A stretch of DNA of 64,000 nt from CAWJTN01 sp963845895 (GTDB lineage Bacteria; Patescibacteriota; Microgenomatia; UBA1406; GWC2-37-13), in NCBI GenBank assembly GCA_963845895.1, contig CAWJTN010000001.1:558001-622000 (forward strand), in the 5' to 3' direction. This document shows positions 58,310-64,000 of the stretch, piece after piece. The notes under the pieces are model-generated. The model was not told where the DNA came from. It did not search any database and saw only the letters and a program-made list of their open reading frames with translations. The position numbers and the translations under genes were made by a program. Each line of letters opens with the position of its first letter. The first letter of the stretch is position 1.

Positions 58310-58720
58310 ATGGGGCCTGAAGCACAACAAATACCATTATTATTAGCTTGTACAATTGCGGTTCTTCCTCCCGCATTATTAGCGATTTGTTTTTTAAGAA
58401 GAAAACAGTATACAACTGAAGTTAGACCTATACAATGGGACGTTGTAGAAACAAAAGCTGTTCAATCATTAAAATTTATAAAGGATAAAATTGGTAGTCA
58501 AGAAATTAATGGTATTGGTGAACCAAATACTAAATGGTCTGTCGTTAGGAAACGTACAAAAAAAGGTGTACAAACATATTTTGTTACAAAAGATAGAAAG
58601 ATTCGATCCTATAGAGTCGATCCACCTCCAAAATCCGATAATTTACCAAAAGTGAATAATAACCCAAAAAGTATAAGATGGGAAAGGATTTGGACAAAAT
58701 GGGATGAGTTACAGAAGTAG
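58310..58720 (+). CDS. Cassette gene 1: small membrane-anchored protein
   Basis: A 136-residue protein with N-terminal membrane helix (IPLLLACTIAVLPPALLAIC) and a basic cytoplasmic domain (WSVVRKRTKKGVQTYFVTKD). TGATATAAT lies nine bases before the ATG. Bounded by repeats R1 and R2. Unknown family. Confidence 0.6.
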   Translation: MGPEAQQIPLLLACTIAVLPPALLAICFLRRKQYTTEVRPIQWDVVETKAVQSLKFIKDKIGSQEINGIGEPNTKWSVVRKRTKKGVQTYFVTKDRKIRSYRVDPPPKSDNLPKVNNNPKSIRWERIWTKWDELQK

Positions 58721-58803
58721 TTTTAATTTACATTAATAAAATCTACTAACTTTGATTCCTCTAAATAAGATTTAGATCATAATGAAGGTCTAAACTGAAG
58801 CTA

Positions 58804-58830
58804 GCTCGCTAGATTGGGCGATTTTCGAAC
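58804..58830 (+). repeat. Cassette repeat R2 (CGCTAGA type)
   Basis: GCTCGCTAGATTGGGCGA then TTTTCGAAC, preceded by GTCTAAACTGAAGCTA. Same length as R1 and about 17 of 27 positions shared with the CCCCATAAG type. Confidence 0.75.
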
Positions 58831-58951
58831 TTTTATGTGGGTTGAAATTGAGAAAAATACTATCGATTTGCAATATAAAAGTAATTATTTACTTCAACTA
58901 ATTCATTAATAAATCATTCTCTGCTAACGATTAAAGCGATATACTATTATT

Positions 58952-59587
58952 ATGCAAGAATTTACAGAAGGAAACTCAACAACAACTTTTGATGAATTCA
59001 TTCCTCCAGTTAGGAACATCGTTCAACTAGCACAATCGGCTAGATTAGTTTTACGTGCTGCAGGATATAAAAGCGAAATGGGAGAAGATTATGGAGCTCT
59101 TGATCCGTGTGGCTTGAGTATCGAGACAGTAAAATTAATTGGAGAAAAGTCAGGTATGAATGTTGATGGATATCAGATAGAGCATATAAACAAAGCGAGA
59201 GGAATTTACAGACCGCATAGTTTTGGTCATGCTTTTGAAATCGTAACGCAAGCTGACGGAAAAAAGTTTTTAGTAGATTTAACTTTCCCTCAATTTCTCG
59301 ACCCAAAAACTAAAACGATATTGCAAAAACAACCATGGAGGGTTGAAACAGATATATCAATAAGTGATCCTATTGCTGACCGCTTGCAAAAAGATGGCTA
59401 TATCCCATTAAATCAGTTTGTTTATGGCCATTATTTGGACATGACTACTGATGTTAAAAGAGCTAATAAGGCGACCTTAGAACAACTCAATCATGTCACT
59501 CCTATTAGATCAGGATCTCATAGCAATCAAGATATTGGTCGATATTTTAGACTTGCAGAAGTGTTTAGTGGAGCAGGTAATAAATAA
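58952..59587 (+). CDS. Cassette gene 2: protein with a transglutaminase/papain-like Cys-His-Asp arrangement
   Basis: A 211-residue protein. ALDPCGLSIETV (Cys), RPHSFGHAFEIV (His) and FLVDLTFPQF (Asp) stand in the order and context of transglutaminase-like or NlpC/papain-fold cysteine enzymes. No signal peptide or membrane segment. Bounded by R2 and R3. Enzymatic activity is inferred; it could be an effector, toxin or protein-modifying enzyme. Confidence 0.6.
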   Translation: MQEFTEGNSTTTFDEFIPPVRNIVQLAQSARLVLRAAGYKSEMGEDYGALDPCGLSIETVKLIGEKSGMNVDGYQIEHINKARGIYRPHSFGHAFEIVTQADGKKFLVDLTFPQFLDPKTKTILQKQPWRVETDISISDPIADRLQKDGYIPLNQFVYGHYLDMTTDVKRANKATLEQLNHVTPIRSGSHSNQDIGRYFRLAEVFSGAGNK

Positions 59588-59618
59588 TTAGATTGTCATG
59601 AAAGTCTAAACTTCATTT

Positions 59619-59645
59619 GCTCCCCATAAGTGAAGCAGTTAGAGC
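59619..59645 (+). repeat. Cassette repeat R3 (CCCCATAAG type)
   Basis: GCTCCCCATAAGTGAAGC then AGTTAGAGC. Upstream AGTCTAAACTT and the preceding AGATTGTCATGAA resemble the flank of R2, so similarity extends over about 60 bp. Confidence 0.75.
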
Positions 59646-59790
59646 GTTTTTATGAATTTATAAGCTCCATCGCCTTGACCAAGTTCTGACTTATGTATGA
59701 ATTGGGAGACCAAATTGAGCAGCAAGTTTTTCTCTCAACCTTTCACCGGTAAAACTTGTTCAGTGTATTTATACCCGTTAAGAATAATTT

Positions 59791-60093
59791 TCATCTCATT
59801 GGACAATCATGACGATGTACTTTACCTTGTATGCGGACCACCGAATCATGTGCGTTGGTAAGTTCTGTTACTCCCGCTCCAATTTTCCTAAGAGCACTTT
59901 GAGCACCTTTATTTCTATTCCCAAAGAGCAGGCTAGCCAATCCTCTTAAAGATATTTTTTGTCTTGCGAATTGATTACAATCTGTCCAATCTTGCTGCAT
60001 TGCCCTTCTTGCTTCAGCAATGACTTTCTCTGGATTACCTCCAGCATACTGTTCTGTTGTACGAATTGTTCCATCTGTGCGGCCCTCTGACAT
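59791..60093 (-). CDS. Cassette gene 3: small hypothetical protein
   Basis: A 100-residue, mostly helical, basic protein (NPEKVIAEARRAMQQDWTDC, RKIGAGVTELTNAHDSVVRI). TGATATAGT precedes the ATG. Opposite strand to its neighbours; bounded by R3 and R4. Confidence 0.55.
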   Translation of the reverse strand: MSEGRTDGTIRTTEQYAGGNPEKVIAEARRAMQQDWTDCNQFARQKISLRGLASLLFGNRNKGAQSALRKIGAGVTELTNAHDSVVRIQGKVHRHDCPMR

Positions 60094-60153
60094 ATTTTTA
60101 CTATATCAAACCCTCGTTATCTGTCAAGAGCTAATGATCATAAGAGAGAATAA

Positions 60154-60180
60154 GCTCCCCATAAGTGAAGCAATTAGAAC
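60154..60180 (+). repeat. Cassette repeat R4 (CCCCATAAG type)
   Basis: GCTCCCCATAAGTGAAGC then AATTAGAAC. The following CTGTTTTGCGAATATTTAA is also shared with R7. Confidence 0.75.
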
Positions 60181-60245
60181 CTGTTTTGCGAATATTTAAT
60201 TTGTTCTATTAAGCGATTTAAGCGGTCTTTGATATAACTAGGTTT

Positions 60246-60617
60246 ATGGAACAAGCTCCAATTGAACTTTTATGTATTGCACCAGTAGCACTAGCTTTAT
60301 TAGTAATGGCAGCTGGTAGAATTGCCGCAAGACGAGTAGGCCCAGGTTATAATCCGATTGTCAATGAATATAATAGTCAAGTTGGCTCCATGGCTAATCT
60401 TAGAAAAGTTATTGCAAATCCTAACGCCAAACAAAGCGTGCTAGCAGAAAGTACCAATTTATTAAGAACCTTACAATGGAAACATTTTATGCTTCGGCTA
60501 ATATGTGGAGATTTGAAAGGAGTTAGTGACGCCCATCAAAATAGACCCCATCAAAATAGACCTTATGATCCCAAAATAGCAAAATCGCTTGAGGACCATA
60601 ATCCTTGGTTAAAGTAA
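60246..60617 (+). CDS. Cassette gene 4: small membrane-anchored protein
   Basis: A 123-residue protein with N-terminal membrane helix (LLCIAPVALALLVMAAG) and a soluble tail that has a tandem HQNRPHQNRPY. TGATATAAC lies seven bases before the ATG. Same plan as cassette gene 1 but no clear sequence similarity. Bounded by R4 and R5. Confidence 0.58.
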   Translation: MEQAPIELLCIAPVALALLVMAAGRIAARRVGPGYNPIVNEYNSQVGSMANLRKVIANPNAKQSVLAESTNLLRTLQWKHFMLRLICGDLKGVSDAHQNRPHQNRPYDPKIAKSLEDHNPWLK

Positions 60618-60660
60618 TAATATTGTTATTATATTGTTCTAACAATCTAAATTTAATTTT

Positions 60661-60687
60661 GCTCGCTCGACTGGACGATTTTCGAAC
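60661..60687 (+). repeat. Cassette repeat R5 (CGCTAGA type)
   Basis: GCTCGCTCGACTGGACGA then TTTTCGAAC; preceded by TTCTAACAATCTAAAT. Confidence 0.75.
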
Positions 60688-60696
60688 TGTTAATTT

Positions 60697-61071
60697 TTAT
60701 TGATTTGGTTCCTGCAGTCTAGCTCGTCTTCTTTCTTCAGCTATCCTGCCTGCTCTAGCGTGAAGTGCCCAACTTTCATATCCATTGATTGTTTTATGAG
60801 TCTGGAACCATTCCGGCCAAAGTTCCTCTTTATATATTCTTTGAATTTCCCTATCTTCTAATAAACGGGTCATTTCTTTTACTAATCCGTCTAATCCAAC
60901 CGCTCCGACTCCGATGGAGGTGGCCACATCTGCGACCAAAGTATCCGCTAAATGAGCTCCACTTAACATCTCTTTTTCCTCAATAGGAGCAAAAGGTACT
61001 CCTTGCCTTTTAAAGTAAGAAAAAGCACCTCTTGCCATATTTTCAAATCTTCTCCAACTTTCTCTTGCCAT
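60697..61071 (-). CDS. Cassette gene 5: hypothetical protein
   Basis: A 124-residue protein (WRRFENMARGAFSYFKRQGV, GAVGLDGLVKEMTRLLEDRE). Mostly helical, with a central small-residue segment. Starts nine bases after R5 on the opposite strand end; bounded by R5 and R6. Unknown family. Confidence 0.55.
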   Translation of the reverse strand: MARESWRRFENMARGAFSYFKRQGVPFAPIEEKEMLSGAHLADTLVADVATSIGVGAVGLDGLVKEMTRLLEDREIQRIYKEELWPEWFQTHKTINGYESWALHARAGRIAEERRRARLQEPNQ

Positions 61072-61143
61072 AATTCTTCTCTGCCATTCATGATACCATA
61101 AATAAAAAAATAAAGAGCCTTGATAGGCTTTGTTTATCCATTT

Positions 61144-61170
61144 GCTCGCTAGAATGGACGATTTTCGAAC
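61144..61170 (+). repeat. Cassette repeat R6 (CGCTAGA type)
   Basis: GCTCGCTAGAATGGACGA then TTTTCGAAC. A small hairpin AGCCTTGATAGGCT lies just upstream. Confidence 0.75.
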
Positions 61171-61313
61171 ATTTGGATGGATTCAAGAAGAAGATTTTGG
61201 AAAGTTATGTCAGGAAAGTAATCAATTGCTAAAAGTGGTTTAATTTGCCCTATATCTATCTCCACTTTATATATGCAACAAAGAAACTTAATTAACAAAC
61301 CATATCTGAAAGT

Positions 61314-61838
61314 TTATTTTTTATTGTTTGGAGAAGGTGGTAAATATTGTGCTAGTTTTTTAGGGGGAATTATACTATCTCGTATGTTGATTAATTTTGG
61401 AGTGTGTTTCCCATCTGGTCCAATTTTAGTAGCGTTTTCCAGTCTTTCAAGTTGTTCCTCTTTTAATCCAGTAAAAAGATTTCCGATTTCTTGATATCGA
61501 CTAAGTCTGTCATCTGGATTAGAATATTTTAATTTAAGCCATCCTAGTTCATATCGTAAAAAAAATTGTTCATCTGATCCTTCTGGTATTTGAAGTATTA
61601 ATGTTGGCAATTTAACCAATCTTTTTTGATCGATTTCTAACTGAGCTTGCTTCATTCTTTCTATTTTTTCCTGTAGTGCTTTTCTACGGGCTTGTTCAAT
61701 CTCATCTTCAATAGTTCTTTGTAGTTTTGGAGAAAGACTTCTTCTGGCAGCAGCCAATTCTCTTCTATAATGTTTCCTTTGTCCTTTAGGTAAAGTAGTT
61801 CGACTATCTTGACTATAATAAGATATTCTTTCTGACAT
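61314..61838 (-). CDS. Cassette gene 6: coiled-coil protein
   Basis: A 174-residue protein with a long charged helix (about 18-75: RELAAARRSLSPKLQRTIED, EIEQARRKALQEKIERMKQA). The tail is Pro-rich (LAQYLPPSPNNKK). TGATATAAT lies upstream of the ATG on this strand. Bounded by R6 and R7. Unknown function. Confidence 0.58.
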   Translation of the reverse strand: MSERISYYSQDSRTTLPKGQRKHYRRELAAARRSLSPKLQRTIEDEIEQARRKALQEKIERMKQAQLEIDQKRLVKLPTLILQIPEGSDEQFFLRYELGWLKLKYSNPDDRLSRYQEIGNLFTGLKEEQLERLENATKIGPDGKHTPKLINIRDSIIPPKKLAQYLPPSPNNKK

Positions 61839-61957
61839 ATAAGTTAATAGAACAATATATTGGGATTATATCAAAAAGAATATTATAAGTTAAACTGTTT
61901 AAGTACAGGAGTTTAATTATTAAATTAGGTTGTTATAACAATCTAATCCGAAGCTAG

Positions 61958-61984
61958 CTCCCCATAAGTGAAGCAATTAGAACC
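61958..61984 (+). repeat. Cassette repeat R7 (CCCCATAAG type)
   Basis: GCTCCCCATAAGTGAAGC then AATTAGAAC; preceded by ATCTAATCCGAAGCTA and the palindrome TTGTTATAACAA. Followed by the tRNA-Asn unit. Confidence 0.75.
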
Positions 61985-62105
61985 TGTTTTATGAATATTT
62001 AACTACAATTAATTGTTTTGTCCATGATAATTTTAGAACTTCAGGTTTATTTTTTTAACCTTTTCTGATAAGATATATCTTGTATTTTTGAACTTTGAAA
62101 TTTAA

Positions 62106-62383
62106 TCCCCTGTAGCTCAATCGGTAGAGCAAGAAGCTGTCAGTTGGCAGCCTTCAGCAGAAATGCTGAAAGGAAAAATCAGGCTAATTCGGGGAAACCC
62201 AGAAAAAAACCAAAGGGTAATCCCGAGCTAAACTGCAATCAGTTTACGTGATTGTAGAAATGTGTAGAGACTATATACCTGATCAGATACTAACTGGTAC
62301 CTGAATAAGATAGTCCACACCTTAAGGAAACTTAAGGATATTGTGTAACTTCGAGGTTGCTGGTTCGAGTCCAGCCGGGGGAG
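62106..62383 (+). tRNA. tRNA-Asn(GUU) interrupted by a group I intron
   Basis: 5' exon 62106-62140: acceptor TCCCCTG, D-arm GCTC...GAGC, stem AGAAG, loop CTGT. 3' exon 62346-62383: TAA, stem CTTCG, variable AGGTT, T-arm GCTGG-TTCGAGT-CCAGC, acceptor CGGGGGA and G73. Spliced loop CTGTTAA gives GUU (Asn). The 27-43 pair (A-G) is mismatched, otherwise all stems pair. CCA is not encoded. Confidence 0.93.
62141..62345 (+). other. Group I self-splicing intron in tRNA-Asn
   Basis: 205 nt inserted after U35. P1 pairs exon GCTGT with GGCAGC (62146-62151), giving the U-G at the splice site. P2 hairpin CTTCAGC/GCTGAAAG. P3 ATCAGG (62178-62183) with CCTGAT (62278-62283). P7/S AGACTAT (62268-62274) and AAGATAGTCC (62307-62316). 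The terminal base is G. No ORF. Confidence 0.93.
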
Positions 62384-62384
62384 C

Positions 62385-62531
62385 ATGAAAAAGATGACGT
62401 CTTTTTTGCTCAAAAAATATGCAAAAATGTCAGGAGAAAAAAAGATAAAAATTGCTTTTGATCTCTCAAAGATGGTGAGAAGAATTAGAAAAGAAGGAGA
62501 TTTAGCAATAAAAACGTATCATGGAAATTGA
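62385..62531 (+). CDS. Small basic protein (48 aa), partner of the nucleotidyltransferase
   Basis: MKKMTSFLLKKYAKMSGEKK then IKIAFDLSKMVRRIRKEGDL: an amphipathic basic helix-rich peptide. The ATG begins two bases after the last tRNA-Asn base (G62383), so tRNA 3' processing would leave a nearly leaderless mRNA. It overlaps the next start by 11 bases. Resembles the short first genes of nucleotidyltransferase-type toxin-antitoxin pairs. Confidence 0.6.
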   Translation: MKKMTSFLLKKYAKMSGEKKIKIAFDLSKMVRRIRKEGDLAIKTYHGN

Positions 62532-63102
62532 TCAAGCCGATCTTCTTAAAACTATCTCTTCATTTTTAGATAGATATAACATTCCTTACATGCTTACAGG
62601 AGCATTGAGTGTTGTTTACTATGCCAGACCAAGAGCCTCTCACGATATAGATTTCGTCGTAGAAATTCATAAATCCGATCTAAAGAAAATTTTAGATGTT
62701 TTTAAGAAACTATCTACAGAGTTTCTCTTCCAATCGGACGCAATTAAAGAAGCAATAATAAAGAAAAACGTGTTCAATGTTATCTATCTTCCATCTTATA
62801 CTAAACTTGATTTTTGGCTACTGACAAACGCACCATTTGATAAGGAGCGATTCAGGCGAAGACAAAGAATAAAGTTATTAGGACAATTTATGATGATTTC
62901 AACTCCTGAAGACACGATTGTTCAAAAGCTTCTTTGGTATAAAGATGCTGGAATCGAAAAACACATCGTTGACGCTGCGTTTGTCTATAAGATACAGATA
63001 GAAAAATTGGACAAAAAATATCTTAACCGTTGGGTCAAAAAACTCAATATCACTCGTTTTTTTCAGGAATTAGATAAAATCGATCTTGAAAAATATTTAT
63101 AA
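62521..63102 (+). CDS. Nucleotidyltransferase-fold protein (MNT/AbiEii-like)
   Basis: A 193-residue protein. YMLTGALSVVYYARPRASHD then IDFVV has the G-x-S/A...R-x-S-x-D-I-D pattern of DNA polymerase beta-like nucleotidyltransferases (metal-binding Asp pair in HDID), and TKLDFWL the third Asp. Coupled to a 48-residue partner; probable toxin-antitoxin or defence pair. It follows tRNA-Asn and ends just before inverted repeat R8. Confidence 0.78.
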   Translation: MEIDQADLLKTISSFLDRYNIPYMLTGALSVVYYARPRASHDIDFVVEIHKSDLKKILDVFKKLSTEFLFQSDAIKEAIIKKNVFNVIYLPSYTKLDFWLLTNAPFDKERFRRRQRIKLLGQFMMISTPEDTIVQKLLWYKDAGIEKHIVDAAFVYKIQIEKLDKKYLNRWVKKLNITRFFQELDKIDLEKYL

Positions 63103-63106
63103 ATAA

Positions 63107-63133
63107 GTTCGAAAATCGTCCACTCTAGCGAGC
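63107..63133 (-). repeat. Cassette repeat R8 (CGCTAGA type, inverted)
   Basis: Reverse strand: GCTCGCTAGAGTGGACGA then TTTTCGAAC. The only copy in the opposite orientation; it closes the array. Confidence 0.75.
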
Positions 63134-63157
63134 AAGTATTAATCTTAGTTTACTGTT

Positions 63158-63865
63158 TTATTTTGCCATTGCTTTTTGCCGTAATTCCCTTGGCATTTTT
63201 TCGATCGCATAACGTAAGGCAGTCCGTGGCATTATCTTTTTGTATTTCATCACATAGTTGAAGACTTCATTTTGGTGTTTTTTACTCGCTTCTTTTAAAA
63301 GCCAACCGTAGCCTTTCTGCACCATGTCATCGGCATCGGTTAATAAATTATCGGCTATATTAAACGCTTCTTTTAAAAACTTTCCATTTCTTACCGGAAG
63401 GATTAGGGAAACAGCCGTAGCCCGCTTAACCCAGCGATTTTTGGATTTGGACCAATCTAAAAGTTTTTTAAGATGCTTTGGGTACATTTCGATAAAAGTT
63501 CCAACGGCATGGTTGCAAAGTGTATCGCACTCTGCCCAATTTTCTATATATTTATTTATCCATTTCTCAAAAACTTTAATATCTTCAGATTCAAAATTTT
63601 TAATATACCAATAAACCAGATTTGCAGCAAGCAAAGATTCCTCACAGAATCCTGAACCAAAAAGCTCATCACATAAAAGAATAAATTCAGCTTTAGTCAG
63701 ATTTTTTATTTTTTGGAAATTATTTTTAGCAATTCTATTTATCTTTTCTGATTTTACTCCGTAAAACTTGACCTTTTCTTTAAAAAATCTCTGGAAACCT
63801 TCTTTTGTTTTCTTGTCAGCGTTTTCTCTCAATTCTTTCCTGATTTTTTGAATAATTTTGTTCAT
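63158..63865 (-). CDS. DNA alkylation repair protein (AlkD-like HEAT repeats)
   Basis: A 235-residue helical protein of the AlkD/YhaZ-like family: FFKEKVKFYGVKSEKINRIA, WINKYIENWAECDTLCNHAV, KSKNRWVKRATAVSLILPVR and DADDMVQKGYGWLLKEASKK. WVKRA and the DxLxxH-like WAECDTLCNH are landmark positions. Probably a DNA glycosylase for alkylated bases. Confidence 0.9.
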   Translation of the reverse strand: MNKIIQKIRKELRENADKKTKEGFQRFFKEKVKFYGVKSEKINRIAKNNFQKIKNLTKAEFILLCDELFGSGFCEESLLAANLVYWYIKNFESEDIKVFEKWINKYIENWAECDTLCNHAVGTFIEMYPKHLKKLLDWSKSKNRWVKRATAVSLILPVRNGKFLKEAFNIADNLLTDADDMVQKGYGWLLKEASKKHQNEVFNYVMKYKKIMPRTALRYAIEKMPRELRQKAMAK

Positions 63866-63878
63866 TTTGCACTTCCTG

Positions 63879-64000
63879 TCAAATATTAGAAGTAGGTTTT
63901 GAAATCGGTTCTACCCTTGTAAAAATAAATAATAAAATAGCTGCTAGTAAGGACATGGTTGCTCCAAAGAAAAAAGGGCTGGCGGGAGTGAATTTATCCC
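63879..64000 (-). CDS. C-terminal end of a membrane transporter (cut by window edge)
   Basis: Reading the reverse strand in from the right edge gives 39 residues to the TGA at 63879-63881: DKFTPASPFFFGATMSLLAA then ILLFIFTRVEPIS. One hydrophobic helix with a PFFFGA start suggests the last helix of an MFS-type exporter. Too short to be sure. It lies 13 bp upstream of the AlkD-like gene on the same strand. Confidence 0.45.
   Translation of the reverse strand, partial: DKFTPASPFFFGATMSLLAAILLFIFTRVEPISKPTSNI

Noticed and set aside
58248..63133. Calling the repeats canonical integron attC sites
   Set aside because: They are too short, the RYYYAAC/GTTRRRY cores do not match exactly, and no integrase is in the window.

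Overview
The window looks like a piece of a low-GC, compact genome from the Candidate Phyla Radiation, most likely Microgenomates (OP11). This is an inference from genome style: very short intergenic gaps, two tRNA genes with self-splicing group I introns, no encoded CCA on the tRNAs, many small lineage-specific proteins, Thr/Pro-linker surface proteins, dockerin-like repeats, a TraG-like coupling ATPase with VirB2-like pilins, and many dispersed palindromic repeats. No rRNA or ribosomal-protein marker is present, so the placement is not proven. Many genes end in TGA, so the standard stop code applies.

Layout. 0-2.6 kb: an aminotransferase cut by the left edge, a deoxyribosyltransferase-like protein, two Nudix hydrolases and acylphosphatase. 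2.7-5.5 kb: a TPR membrane protein divergent from a TraG/VirD4-like ATPase. 5.5-9.2 kb: a four-gene operon that looks like a linear azol(in)e (thiazole/oxazole) RiPP pathway: a Cys-rich precursor, a YcaO cyclodehydratase, a SagB-type dehydrogenase and an M16 protease. A STAND/TPR regulator gene (9.4-11.6 kb) diverges from it, with a palindrome in its promoter. 12-22 kb: a pilin-like protein, an 883-residue surface protein and four paralogous Thr/Pro-rich secreted proteins, interleaved with two HicAB modules and two orphan signal-peptide mini-ORFs. 22.3-24.2 kb: a DDE transposase element and an AbrB-Doc toxin-antitoxin pair. 24-30 kb: PBP2, nadE, nadD, a tiny GIY-YIG element, a membrane glycosyltransferase and a PIG-L deacetylase. 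30.4-31.4 kb: tRNA-Pro, a Zn-finger endonuclease and a second tRNA-Pro-like 3' fragment.

31.5-57.7 kb is mostly housekeeping: dCMP deaminase, a glycosidase-like dockerin protein, DUF3276, ribulose-phosphate epimerase, a Dot1-like methyltransferase, an M20 peptidase, DprA, a Crp regulator, MurI, RpiB, TatD, an O-antigen ligase-like protein, glycosyltransferases, a Dcd-ThyA-FolA nucleotide operon (folA frameshifted), ComM, two VirB2-like pilins, tRNA-Met(CAU) with a group I intron, an FtsB-like protein, YqeY and a DEDD exonuclease.

58.2-63.1 kb is unusual. Unrelated one-gene units on both strands are separated one by one by a 27-43 bp repeat that exists in two related forms. This looks like a gene-cassette array without a recognisable integrase. 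The last unit holds tRNA-Asn(GUU) with a 205-nt group I intron and a small-ORF/nucleotidyltransferase pair. The window closes with an AlkD-like repair protein and the tail of a probable transporter.

Two genome-wide habits stand out. Many start codons lie only 5-11 nt after a TGATATAAT-type extended -10 box, which implies leaderless mRNAs. Several dispersed repeats sit in frame inside conserved genes (PBP2, TatD, thymidylate synthase, a membrane glycosyltransferase and others).
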